Shown piece by piece: positions 10,039 through 18,001 of a stretch of 30,918 nucleotides of DNA. Each line of letters begins with the position of its first letter. Position 1 is the first letter of the stretch. Source of the stretch: Chloroflexota bacterium (GTDB lineage: Bacteria; Chloroflexota; Limnocylindria; Limnocylindrales; Limnocylindraceae); contig SHYI01000002.1 of assembly GCA_009692905.1 (NCBI GenBank), positions 1 through 30,918 on the forward strand, given 5' to 3'. Below the pieces are notes generated by a model. The model was not told where the DNA came from. It did no database searches and saw only the letters and a list, made by a program, of their open reading frames with translations. Position numbers and translations under genes: made by a program.

Positions 10039-10740
10039 ATGTCAGCAGCGAAAATGCGCGTAGAAGAGGCGTGGCGAGTACTTGGTCTCCCTGCTCGGCC
10101 TTCTGCACTTGCCGTCAAGATTTCCTTCCGCCGATTGGCAAAGTCAACGCATCCTGATGCAATTGGGGGTGGTGAGGCGACGACTTTGCAGTTTGCGCGG
10201 ATCACCGAGGCGTACGACGTTGCACTCGCTGACGCCATTGCATCCGGTCGACTTGTTGGACCCGGTCGAGGCCAGCCACCAGCACGTCCAGCACCGGCGA
10301 CTCGCCGTGCAGCGCCGCCGCCGCGACCGAAGTCTGGTGCACAACCAACAGCTAGTGCACGTCCCGGCTCCACGACATATGACGGAGCGACGGAGGAGGA
10401 ACCGGTCTGGGATGGGGCCGCCTGGGTTGGTGCCGACTCCGGTACGTACTGGACGGTGAATCCGCGCGAGTACGCCGACCCCCGCAAGCATGGCCCCGAG
10501 TATCGAGCCCGAGGGCGGCGCCCCGTGCGTCGGACGCCGCGCGAACGCACGCAAGCGCAACCTGTTGCGCGACCTCAGAGAGCAGGGACACGCGGCGTGG
10601 CTCGATCGACCTCTCTCGCCGTTGGCGCCGCCTCGCTCGTTCTCATTGCGGTGCTGGTGAGCGGCTCACTTCGCCTGCTCGCGGCTGCGGCCCTCTTTGC
10701 ACTCCTCGCGTTTGCGGCCTTGAGTGGGCGTCGCAGGTAG
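10039..10740 (+). CDS. J-domain protein with C-terminal membrane anchor
   Basis: A 233-residue protein with an N-terminal J-domain (about 7-66) containing the HPD motif (H38-P39-D40), which stimulates DnaK ATPase. Then comes a long low-complexity linker rich in Pro, Ala and Arg (about 70-185), and a hydrophobic C-terminus (about 188-228) that could form one hairpin or two membrane segments, ending in RRR. It lacks the Gly/Phe and zinc-finger regions of DnaJ. The architecture suggests a membrane-tethered co-chaperone recruiting DnaK; the client is unknown. It starts 3 bases after the asparaginase stop. Its TAG stop is part of the -10 box of the next gene. Confidence 0.82.
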   Translation: MSAAKMRVEEAWRVLGLPARPSALAVKISFRRLAKSTHPDAIGGGEATTLQFARITEAYDVALADAIASGRLVGPGRGQPPARPAPATRRAAPPPRPKSGAQPTASARPGSTTYDGATEEEPVWDGAAWVGADSGTYWTVNPREYADPRKHGPEYRARGRRPVRRTPRERTQAQPVARPQRAGTRGVARSTSLAVGAASLVLIAVLVSGSLRLLAAAALFALLAFAALSGRRR

Positions 10741-10743
10741 GAT
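10738..10743 (+). promoter_or_regulatory. -10 box TAGGAT for the DtxR-like gene, overlapping a stop codon
   Basis: TAGGAT begins with the J-domain gene's TAG stop and lies 7 bases before ATG 10751. There is no Shine-Dalgarno sequence between, so a leaderless transcript starting at or next to the A of ATG is predicted. Confidence 0.55.
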
Positions 10744-10750
10744 CAGGGCT

Positions 10751-11476
10751 ATGGCAACCACACGTCGAGCAGCTATCACAGCGGCGGCGCAGGAGTACCT
10801 GCTCGCCCTCCGCAGCCACAGCGACGATGAGGGGGTCACCCCGTCACTCGTCGCGAAGGATCTCGAGGTCAGCAAGCAGGCGGCCGCTGAGATGTTCCGC
10901 CGACTCGCCGATGACCGACTGATCGCGCCGTGCAGCGGGCATGCGCGGCTTTGGAAGCTCACCGCCTCGGGCGAGAGCGCCGCCGATGCCGTCTTCCGCC
11001 GACACGCGCTTTTGGAGTGGCTTCTAACTGGGATCGTCGGCATGCCGTGGGCGGCGGCCGATGTTGAGGCGCGACGACTGCACTCGTCGATCTCGCCCGA
11101 ATTTGAGACGCACCTCGAGGAGATGCTTGGCCATCCGCAAACCTGTCCTCACGGGAATCCGATCGACCGGGCAACTGAAGCGCGGCGGCCGAAGGGGGAG
11201 CCACTCGCAGCGCTCGAGGCGGGCGAGGCGGCCACGATCTATCGCGTAACCGAGGCGGCCGAGGCTGACGCCGCACTGCTCAGCTACCTCGAGGCACGTG
11301 GGCTCGTCCCCGGCGCAAAGATCACCGTCCTCTCGCGGAGCGCATCGCTGGATTCACTCACGCTGGATGGACCGATCGGTCGAGCCTCACTTGGTCTCCG
11401 TCCCGCTGCGCTCGTGCACGTCATACGCGGTGCCGTTGATGCTGCGCTCTTCCACCAGATTCCGGTCCGACCATGA
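10751..11476 (+). CDS. DtxR/MntR-family metal-dependent regulator with altered metal site
   Basis: A 241-residue DNA-binding regulator: winged helix (about 10-75), dimerisation and metal domain (about 80-140) and a C-terminal FeoA/SH3-like domain (about 155-230). DtxR hallmarks are RRHALLEWLL (H85) and CPHGNPI (132-138). The usual ligand helix EAxRxEHxxS reads EARRLHSSIS, so residues equivalent to DtxR C102, E105 and H106 are R, H and S. Metal binding at the primary site may be changed or absent. The upstream GTG at 10724 was rejected because ATG 10751 sits 7 bases after TAGGAT. The gene overlaps gltX by ATGA. The iron genes at the window's left end are possible targets, but no operator was seen. 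Confidence 0.85.
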   Translation: MATTRRAAITAAAQEYLLALRSHSDDEGVTPSLVAKDLEVSKQAAAEMFRRLADDRLIAPCSGHARLWKLTASGESAADAVFRRHALLEWLLTGIVGMPWAAADVEARRLHSSISPEFETHLEEMLGHPQTCPHGNPIDRATEARRPKGEPLAALEAGEAATIYRVTEAAEADAALLSYLEARGLVPGAKITVLSRSASLDSLTLDGPIGRASLGLRPAALVHVIRGAVDAALFHQIPVRP

Positions 11477-12975
11477 GTGACGTCATGCGCGTTCGCATTG
11501 CGCCGAGCCCAACAGGACCGTTCCATATTGGTACGGCACGCACAGCACTTTTCAACCTGCTCTTCGCACGTCGCCATGGCGGCACCTACATCGTGCGCGT
11601 CGAAGACACCGACACGGCTCGCTCCACCAAGGAGTTTGAGGCCGACATCCTTGCTGGTCTTGCCTGGCTCGGCCTTGCCGCCGACGAGGGGGTGGTCGCA
11701 GAGGGGGAGCGCGGCGATCGTGGCCCGTACAGACAATCTGAGCGCAGTGGGCGATACACCGCCGTCGCGAATGAGTTGCGCGCCAAGGGGCTGACCTACC
11801 CCTGCTTCTGCACCCCAGGCGATCTCGACGCAGAGCGCAAGGCTCGTGAAGCCGCCAAGCTCCCGCCGCGCTACTCCGGTCGCTGTGCCGCTATTCCCGC
11901 CGAGACCTCGGCCGCCCGCATCGCAGCTGGCGAGTCGGCAGCACTGCGCTTCCGCATTAAGCCGGGCGTGGTCGTTATTGAAGATCTTGTCCGCGGGCGA
12001 GTGGAGATCGACAGCGATGCACTGGGTGGTGACCTGGTGATCTTGCGCGCAGATGGCACGCCGCTCTACCACTTCACCGTGGTGGTTGACGATGCCGACA
12101 TGGGGATCACCCACGTCATTCGCGGCGAGGACCACCTCTCCAACACGCCGAAGCACATCCTTCTCTTCGAGGCGCTCGGTGTGCCGCTACCGAAGTTTGC
12201 CCACCTGCCGCTGATCTTGAACCCAGATCGAACCAAGATGAGCAAGCGCAAGAGCCAGACCGCCCTGGTTGACTATCGGGCTGAGGGCTTCCTGGTTGAG
12301 GCGCTGATCAACTTCCTGGCACTGCTCGGCTGGTCAACGGGGAGCGAAGATGAGGTGCTCTCCATTGACGAGCTGCAGGAGCGGTTCAACCTCGAGCATG
12401 TGCAGAAGGCCGGCGCGGTGTTCGACCGCACCCGACTGGAGTGGCTCAACGGCCAATGGATTCGACGGCTGAGCAACGAGGAGCTGCTCGTGCGGCTCCG
12501 CCCCTTCTACGAGAGTGCTGCAGCAGACGGCACGTTGCAGCGAGCGGCCACCGATGCGGAGATTGTCGCGCTGATCCCGTTGATTCGTGATCGCATTCCG
12601 CTCCTCTCGTCGGCTGTGGCGCTCACCGACTTCCTCTTCGCCACTACGCTCGAGCATGATCGCGCCGCGCTGGTGCCGAAGCGCTGGGATGCCACCACCA
12701 CCCTGCAGGCACTTGCGGCGGCGCGCCCGCTGATCGCTGAGACGATTGGCGAGGGCGAACAGCCACTCCTTGATGCTGAAGACCCGCTTGAGGAGCAGCT
12801 CCGGGCGCTCGCCGAGACGTCGGGCTGGAAGTCGGGCGACCTCTTCATGGCACTCCGTGTCGCGGTGACAGGGCGAACGGCAACCCCACCACTCTTCGAC
12901 AGCATGCGCCTCCTCGGTCGCGCCCGAGTGCTGGCGCACCTCGACGCCGCCGCGGCACTGGTGAGCGGCAGCTAG
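11473..12975 (+). CDS. gltX: Glutamyl-tRNA synthetase
   Basis: Class I aminoacyl-tRNA synthetase of 500 residues that charges tRNA-Glu. The ATP-binding HIGH-type motif is in SPTGPFHIGTARTALFN, and the KMSKS loop appears as KMSKRKSQTALVDY. The catalytic region also has DLVILRADGTPLYHFTVVVDD and HVIRGEDHLSNTPKH, both strongly typical. The C-terminal half carries the helical anticodon-binding domain. The start overlaps the DtxR-like stop (ATGA); an internal ATG 12 bases on is also possible. Whether it is discriminating or also charges tRNA-Gln cannot be judged from sequence, and no amidotransferase genes are in the window. Confidence 0.96.
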   Translation: MSDVMRVRIAPSPTGPFHIGTARTALFNLLFARRHGGTYIVRVEDTDTARSTKEFEADILAGLAWLGLAADEGVVAEGERGDRGPYRQSERSGRYTAVANELRAKGLTYPCFCTPGDLDAERKAREAAKLPPRYSGRCAAIPAETSAARIAAGESAALRFRIKPGVVVIEDLVRGRVEIDSDALGGDLVILRADGTPLYHFTVVVDDADMGITHVIRGEDHLSNTPKHILLFEALGVPLPKFAHLPLILNPDRTKMSKRKSQTALVDYRAEGFLVEALINFLALLGWSTGSEDEVLSIDELQERFNLEHVQKAGAVFDRTRLEWLNGQWIRRLSNEELLVRLRPFYESAAADGTLQRAATDAEIVALIPLIRDRIPLLSSAVALTDFLFATTLEHDRAALVPKRWDATTTLQALAAARPLIAETIGEGEQPLLDAEDPLEEQLRALAETSGWKSGDLFMALRVAVTGRTATPPLFDSMRLLGRARVLAHLDAAAALVSGS

Positions 12976-12982
12976 CGTTTAC

Positions 12983-13720
12983 ATGGCGATAACACCGCTC
13001 CCTCAGAGTGATGTGGTGCCTGAACGACCGATCAAGATCCTGCTGGTTGAAGATGAGCGAGCCCTCCGTGAGGCGCTCGCCGATGCGCTGACGAGCGAAG
13101 GTTTCGTTGTCACCCAGGCCGATACCGGCGCTGTAGGGCTCGCCGCCTTTCGCGCCGCTCCACCAGACCTGATCCTACTCGACCTGATGCTCCCCGAGAT
13201 GGGCGGCATCGAGGTCTGCCGATCGATCCGCAGCAGCTCGCGCGTGCCGATCATCATGGTCACGGCAAAGGCGTCTGAGAGCGATCGCATCAGCGGCCTT
13301 GACCTTGGCGCCGATGACTATGTGACGAAGCCGTTTTCGTCGCGCGAGCTGATTGCGCGCATTCGCGCCGTGCTTCGCCGCGCCGAGGCTGACCCGAGCC
13401 CCGCGGCCCAGGGTGCCCGTCTTCGCGTCGGCGAGGCGGAGGTTGACCTCGAGGGCCAGCGGGTACTGCGCGACGGCGCCGTGGTGCACCTCAAGCCGAA
13501 GGCCTTCCAGCTGCTGGCGTTCCTCATTGAGAATGCGGGTCGTGTCTACACCCGTGAACAGCTCCTCGACAAGGTGTGGGGCTACGACTATGCCGGTGAA
13601 ACACGCACGGTCGACGTGCACATGCACGCCCTGCGCCAGGCCATGGAGGCGATCCCAGCCGAGCCAGTGGCCCTCCAGACGGTTCGCGGGATCGGCTACG
13701 TCCTCCGCCGCCCAGCCTGA
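12983..13720 (+). CDS. OmpR/PhoB-family response regulator
   Basis: A 245-residue response regulator with a short N-terminal extension, a receiver domain (about 17-135) and an OmpR-type winged helix (about 148-243). The acidic pocket is VEDE, the phosphoacceptor is D67 in LLDLMLPEMGG, and the conserved lysine is in YVTKPF. The DNA-binding part ends with the usual TVRGIGYVLRR. The likely partner kinase (15556-16770) is separated from it by proS. With phoU, ppx and ppk1 nearby, a PhoB/PhoP-like role in phosphate control is a reasonable inference. The start has no ribosome site: TAGCGT (12973-12978), which includes the gltX stop, lies 4 bases before the ATG. A GTG about 10 codons in is an alternative start. 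Confidence 0.9.
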   Translation: MAITPLPQSDVVPERPIKILLVEDERALREALADALTSEGFVVTQADTGAVGLAAFRAAPPDLILLDLMLPEMGGIEVCRSIRSSSRVPIIMVTAKASESDRISGLDLGADDYVTKPFSSRELIARIRAVLRRAEADPSPAAQGARLRVGEAEVDLEGQRVLRDGAVVHLKPKAFQLLAFLIENAGRVYTREQLLDKVWGYDYAGETRTVDVHMHALRQAMEAIPAEPVALQTVRGIGYVLRRPA

Positions 13721-13758
13721 TCCAAACACCCCTCCTGAACGAGAGCCCCGCGCGCGGG

Positions 13759-13764
13759 TAGGAT
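13759..13764 (+). promoter_or_regulatory. -10 box TAGGAT for proS (leaderless start)
   Basis: GGGTAGGAT is followed after 7 bases by ATG 13772 with no Shine-Dalgarno sequence. Immediately upstream, CCCGCGCGCGGG (13747-13758) is a perfect 12-base palindrome abutting the box. This gives proS and the kinase their own promoter despite the flanking response regulator. Confidence 0.55.
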
Positions 13765-13771
13765 TGACCAC

Positions 13772-15556
13772 ATGCGCATGAGCGAACTCTTCTTTACGAC
13801 CCTCCGGGAGGACCCCGCCGACGCGGAGATGCCTTCCCATCGCCTTCTGCTGCGCGCTGGGTATATTCGGCCGCTGGGTGCCGGGATCTACTCACTCCTC
13901 CCACTCGGCATGCGCGTCAACATGCGCGTCACCCAGGTGATCCGTGAAGAGATGAACGCGATCGGCGCCCAGGAGATGCTGATGCCGGTCGTGCATCCCG
14001 CCGACCTCTGGCGCGAGACTGGGCGCTACGACCAGATCGGCCCAGAGATGGGCCGCTTCAACGATCGTGGAGGTCGTGACATGGTCTTGGCGATGACGCA
14101 CGAGGAGGTCGTCACTGACCTGCTGCGCAAGCTGATCAACTCCTGGCGCCAACTCCCACAGCAGATGTACCACTTCCAGACCAAGTGGCGCGACGAACCA
14201 CGGGCGCGCGGCGGACTCATTCGCGTGCGCGAGTTCACGATGAAGGACGCCTACAGCGCCGACCGTGATGAGGCGGGCCTCGACCGCTCCTACAAGCTCT
14301 ACTACCACGCCTACACGCGCATCTTCGCGCGGCTCGGACTCGAGGCGATCGCAGTGGCTAGCGACGTTGGCATGATGGGCGGCTCGCTCGCGCACGAGTT
14401 CATGACCTTCAGCAAGTTTGGTGAAGATAGCCTTGTGCTCTGCGATGGCTGCGGCGCTGCGGCGAACCGTCAGGTCGCCGCCGTGCGGCGCGAAGTCGGG
14501 GCGAGTGCGCCACAGGAGCCGCTCAAGGAGATCGCAACGCCAGGTGCCTCAACCATCAATGAACTCGCGGCACAGCTCAAGGTTCCTGCATCGACCTGCG
14601 CCAAGGCGGTCTTCTTTGCCGACCGCGACGGCCGGTTGATCGTTGCCATTGTGCGCGGCGATGATGAGGTCGAGGAGACAAAGCTCACCAACGCCCTTGG
14701 CGCACGAGACCTGCGGCCCGCCCGCGAGGAGGAGATTCGCGCCGCCGGCATGGAGCCAGGGTACGCATCGCCTGTTGGCATTAAGCGTGCAACCGTGGTC
14801 GTGGATGAGCTTGTCGCGTCGACCGCCAACATGGTCGCTGGGGCAAACAAGGTGGGCTATCACCTCACTGGCGTGAACGTCGGCCGAGACTACACACCGA
14901 CCGCCATCGCCGACATCGCCTCAGCGAAGGTGGGCGATGCCTGCCTCGCCTGTGGCGGCCAGCTACGCATCGAGAACGGCATTGAGGTTGGCAATATCTT
15001 CAAGCTCGGCACGCGATACACCAGCGCGCTCGGTGCGACGTACGCCGACGAGGCGGGGGTCTCCCACCCGATCGTGATGGGCTCGTATGGGATTGGTGTT
15101 GGTCGCGCGGTCGCCTGCATCGCCGAGGCGCACCACGACGAGAAGGGCCTCTCCTGGCCGATCTCGATCAGCCCATTCGACGCGCAGATTGCGATCGTTG
15201 GCGCGAACAAAGATCCGAAGGTCACCGAGATCGCACTCGCCCTTGAGGCAGCGGCGGAGGCTGCTGGCATCGAGCTGCTCGTAGATGATCGCGCTGAGAC
15301 CCCTGGCGTGAAGTTCGCCGACGCCGAACTGATCGGTGCCCCATGGATGATCACCATCTCGCCTCGCTCACTTGAGGCTGGTGGCGCAGAGGTCACCCGG
15401 CGTTCAGCGGGCGAGCGCAGCGTTCTCCCAATCGGGGCAGTGCTCGACGCCATTCGTGCCGCACAGGCCAGCGATCGTGCCGCAGTTGAGGCGGAGCTAC
15501 TCGCGCGTGGGTACCCACCGCGACATGCAGCGCGCGATCCTCACCCAGCCGCCTGA
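13772..15556 (+). CDS. proS: Prolyl-tRNA synthetase (bacterial type with editing domain)
   Basis: Class II aminoacyl-tRNA synthetase of 594 residues, close to the length of E. coli ProRS. Motif 1 and 2 regions are clear (GIYSLLPLGMRV, then FQTKWRDEPRARGGLIRVREF). An insertion of the YbaK/INS editing type runs from about 225 to 400 and includes KAVFF and KRATVVVDE. Motif 3 appears as GSYGIGVGR, and the C-terminal anticodon domain contains GVKFADAELIGAPW. The insertion marks the bacterial type, which clears misacylated Ala-tRNA-Pro. Start ATG 13772 is 7 bases after TAGGAT; ATG 13778 is an alternative. The stop overlaps the kinase ATG by one base (TGATG). It splits an apparent two-component pair. 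Confidence 0.96.
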   Translation: MRMSELFFTTLREDPADAEMPSHRLLLRAGYIRPLGAGIYSLLPLGMRVNMRVTQVIREEMNAIGAQEMLMPVVHPADLWRETGRYDQIGPEMGRFNDRGGRDMVLAMTHEEVVTDLLRKLINSWRQLPQQMYHFQTKWRDEPRARGGLIRVREFTMKDAYSADRDEAGLDRSYKLYYHAYTRIFARLGLEAIAVASDVGMMGGSLAHEFMTFSKFGEDSLVLCDGCGAAANRQVAAVRREVGASAPQEPLKEIATPGASTINELAAQLKVPASTCAKAVFFADRDGRLIVAIVRGDDEVEETKLTNALGARDLRPAREEEIRAAGMEPGYASPVGIKRATVVVDELVASTANMVAGANKVGYHLTGVNVGRDYTPTAIADIASAKVGDACLACGGQLRIENGIEVGNIFKLGTRYTSALGATYADEAGVSHPIVMGSYGIGVGRAVACIAEAHHDEKGLSWPISISPFDAQIAIVGANKDPKVTEIALALEAAAEAAGIELLVDDRAETPGVKFADAELIGAPWMITISPRSLEAGGAEVTRRSAGERSVLPIGAVLDAIRAAQASDRAAVEAELLARGYPPRHAARDPHPAA

Positions 15557-16770
15557 TGCCAGACTTCGTTATCGGGCTCGCAACAGTACTGATCTCTGCA
15601 GGGATCACCTATTTGATCGTCCGCCGTTTCACGGCGCAGGATGTTGCAACCGAGGCCGATCACGCAGCACGCGAGAGCAGCCGGGCAGATGTCGCCTGGG
15701 ACCGCGCCGATCGCCGATCTGAGCGCCTGAACGCCCTCCTTCAGGCGACCGATGACGCCATCCTTCGTGTTGGCTCCGATCTCGTGATTCGTGCCGCGAG
15801 CCCAGTCACCGGCGAGATCCTCGCCCGTGGCGACGTGCAGTTTCGTGGGATGCCACTGATCGAAGCGACCGTCGACTTCCGGCTGGAGGAGCTCACCATA
15901 AAGGCGATCGCAGGTGAGGTCCATCGCGGTGAGATTGACATTCGTGATGGTCGAATCGGGCACTCCGACGAGGCACGGCACGTCTCTGTTGTGGCGGCAC
16001 CTGATGGTGACGGCGGAGCCTGGCTGGTCTTGCGTGACCTCACTGAGGTGCGTCGACTGCGACAGATCCGCACCGAGTTCGTGGACAACCTCTCGCACGA
16101 GCTGCGCACACCGCTCTCAACGATTCGCCTCCTCGCGGAAACGATTGGCGGCGCCGCGGCGAAGGGTGACGTTTCTGGCGTGGCAAGCCGCAGCGCCAAA
16201 ATTGAGGTTGAGGTGCTCCACCTCGTGCAGATGGCCGATGAGATGCTCGATCTCGCCACGCTAGAGGCGGGCGAGATCCCGCTCCGCAAGGCGGAGTTCG
16301 ACCTCGTCGCCTTAGCCGAGGAGGTCGCGCTGCGGTTTGCTCCGGTTGCGGCGCAGCACGGTGGCGGTATTGATGTGATCGGAGCGGGCCCACTCCTGAT
16401 CTCTGGCGACCGCGATCGTCTACGCCAGGCGGTGGCGAACCTCGTACATAACGCCGTGAAGTACAGCCGCGAGGGCGGGCGGGTAGAGCTACAGATTGCC
16501 CGACTGAGCGATGGCGGGACACAGATTGCGGTGGTTGATCACGGCATTGGCATTGACCGAGCCCACCTCTCACGCATCTTCGAGCGCTTCTTCACGGTGG
16601 AGCGGGTTGACGGCGGCGCAGGGGCCGTCGGTGGCGGCGGAACCGGACTCGGCCTCGCGATCGCTCGACACGCCGTGCTTCGTCACGGTGGTGAGATCAC
16701 CGTGACCTCAACGACGGGCGTGGGCACAACATTCACTATCACGCTGCCAGCCGCCGGAGCCGCCTCCTGA
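15556..16770 (+). CDS. PhoR-like sensor histidine kinase
   Basis: A 404-residue kinase: one N-terminal membrane segment (about 4-22), a short coiled linker, a PAS-like domain (about 58-160), HisKA with phosphoacceptor H181 in NLSHELRTPLS, and a HATPase domain with N-box LVHNAVKYS, G1 VVDHGIGID and G2 GGGGTGLGLAI. The single anchor, cytoplasmic PAS and absence of a large periplasmic domain match PhoR-type phosphate sensors. It starts inside the proS stop (TGATG). The regulator at 12983 is the most likely partner. The end overlaps the next gene in an unusual CTGA junction. No phosphate transporter gene is in the window, so the link to phosphate rests on phoU, ppx and ppk1. Confidence 0.9.
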   Translation: MPDFVIGLATVLISAGITYLIVRRFTAQDVATEADHAARESSRADVAWDRADRRSERLNALLQATDDAILRVGSDLVIRAASPVTGEILARGDVQFRGMPLIEATVDFRLEELTIKAIAGEVHRGEIDIRDGRIGHSDEARHVSVVAAPDGDGGAWLVLRDLTEVRRLRQIRTEFVDNLSHELRTPLSTIRLLAETIGGAAAKGDVSGVASRSAKIEVEVLHLVQMADEMLDLATLEAGEIPLRKAEFDLVALAEEVALRFAPVAAQHGGGIDVIGAGPLLISGDRDRLRQAVANLVHNAVKYSREGGRVELQIARLSDGGTQIAVVDHGIGIDRAHLSRIFERFFTVERVDGGAGAVGGGGTGLGLAIARHAVLRHGGEITVTSTTGVGTTFTITLPAAGAAS

Positions 16771-17480
16771 CTCTTCGCCCGAGCGCGATCGGTCTCGCAC
16801 GTGAGGCACTCCAGCGCCCGATCCTCCTCGCACATCGCGGGGCCCACGATGCAACGCTCCGTGAGAACAGCCTCGCCGCGCTCGTTGCGGGCGCGGCGCA
16901 GTGCGATGGGGTGGAGTTTGATGTGCGCTTTAGCGCCGAAGGGGCAGCGGTGATCGTGCACGATGAGACACTGGATCGAATCTTTGGGGTGCCACGACGT
17001 GTCAGTGAGCTCTCAGTTGGCGAGCTAGCAGGCTTAGGTGTGCCAACGCTCGCCGAAGCGCTGGCTGCCATGCCGGCCACCACGCTGATTGACCTAGAAC
17101 TAAAAGAGCAGCCCACCGATGCGCTCTTTACGACACTCGTTGCCGCGCGCGGAGCAGAGGCGGAGGGGGTCGTCATCTCAAGCTTCTACCCGGGCGTACT
17201 CCGTGCCGTCGGAGAGCGCGCGCCCGGCTGGTCGCGTTGGCTGAACGCTGAAACCGTCATAGAGGCGGAGCAAGCGACTGCGCTTGGCTGCGTCGGCCTC
17301 TCTGTGTCAATTGATCTGTTGAACGATGAGAGCATCAGCCGCTGGCGAGCAGCGGGGCTCGAGGTTGCGGCCTGGACGTTACGGAGTGGGGAGGGTGCCG
17401 CATGGGCGAGTGATCTGCGTCTTACGGCCCTCTGTGTTGAGGGTGAAGGGGCTACTGCCGCTCACGCGGCGACGCGTTAG
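16767..17480 (+). CDS. Glycerophosphodiester phosphodiesterase, probable CTG start
   Basis: GDPD-family enzyme releasing glycerol-3-phosphate from glycerophosphodiesters. The catalytic set is present: H23-R24 in LAHRGAH, E33-N34 in RENS, E50 and D52 in VEFDV, H65 in VHDETLDR, and the later LIDLELKE. The first ATG/GTG/TTG in frame is GTG 16911, which would remove H23, R24 and E33. Between the preceding kinase and that GTG there is no standard start in this frame. CTG at 16767 overlaps the kinase stop as CTGA, mirroring the ATGA/GTGA junctions elsewhere here, and GGAG lies 7 bases upstream. I therefore propose CTG as the start, giving 237 residues. There is no signal peptide, so the enzyme is probably cytosolic. 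Confidence 0.85.
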   Translation: MTLRPSAIGLAREALQRPILLAHRGAHDATLRENSLAALVAGAAQCDGVEFDVRFSAEGAAVIVHDETLDRIFGVPRRVSELSVGELAGLGVPTLAEALAAMPATTLIDLELKEQPTDALFTTLVAARGAEAEGVVISSFYPGVLRAVGERAPGWSRWLNAETVIEAEQATALGCVGLSVSIDLLNDESISRWRAAGLEVAAWTLRSGEGAAWASDLRLTALCVEGEGATAAHAATR

Positions 17481-18001
17481 CGCTCGCTCTTCGGAGCGCG
17501 AAGGTGCGCGGGCGGAATGAGCGCAACGAGACGGCCGCTCCCCGGCGTGTACGGGGCGGGGATGTCGATGCGGATCATCGACCCCTTCTCAACGGGAATT
17601 GTTGCGATGCCGGTCAGCTCGGCGATCAGGTTTCCAAGGTGCGGCTGGTGCCCAACGAGGAGTAGAGCGCTGTGGCCACGTCGAGAGAGGAGTTTTGCGA
17701 CATGCGCCGCGGTTGGGCCGTTGGCGAGCTGCTCGTCAATGGTGGCGGTGGTCTCTAGCGCTGCGGCGATTACGGCGCAGGTTTCGGTGCAGCGGCGAGC
17801 CGGCGAGGTTCGGAGCGATCCGACGTTGGTGCCAGCGGCAACGAGTGCCGCCGCAAGTCGGGCAGCCTGCTTGACCCCCTTAGAGCTGAGTGGTCGCTCT
17901 GCATCGGGGCCGATCCATTCGGCTGGATCACCAGCGTCGGCATGACGAACGATGTAGAGGCGCTTCAACTCGCTGGTTGGCGTTGGGCTGTCTGAACTCA
18001 A
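17477..18001 (-). CDS. sixA: SixA-type phosphohistidine phosphatase (histidine phosphatase superfamily)
   Basis: A 174-residue branch-1 histidine phosphatase. The RHG-like motif is LYIVRHADAGD with nucleophile H20; SPARRCTET contains the second conserved arginine; the second histidine is H118 in LLVGHQPHLG. Small proteins of this kind resemble SixA, which removes phosphate from histidine on phosphotransfer proteins, though other phosphomonoester substrates are possible. The start is TTG, overlapping the phoU stop as TTGA, so the two are translationally coupled. The stop overlaps the converging phosphodiesterase stop (TTAG read from both strands). Coupling to phoU and closeness to ppk1 and ppx suggest a role in phosphate signalling or polyphosphate metabolism. 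Confidence 0.85.
   Translation of the reverse strand: MSSDSPTPTSELKRLYIVRHADAGDPAEWIGPDAERPLSSKGVKQAARLAAALVAAGTNVGSLRTSPARRCTETCAVIAAALETTATIDEQLANGPTAAHVAKLLSRRGHSALLLVGHQPHLGNLIAELTGIATIPVEKGSMIRIDIPAPYTPGSGRLVALIPPAHLRAPKSER

Noticed and set aside
12977..12998. GTTTACATGGC-GATAACACCGC as a PHO box at the response regulator gene
   Set aside because: The second unit is a poor match and the pair covers the start codon; kept only as a weak hint of self-regulation.
16911..16913. GTG 16911 as the phosphodiesterase start
   Set aside because: It would delete the catalytic histidine-arginine and the Glu-Asn motif that are encoded in frame just upstream.
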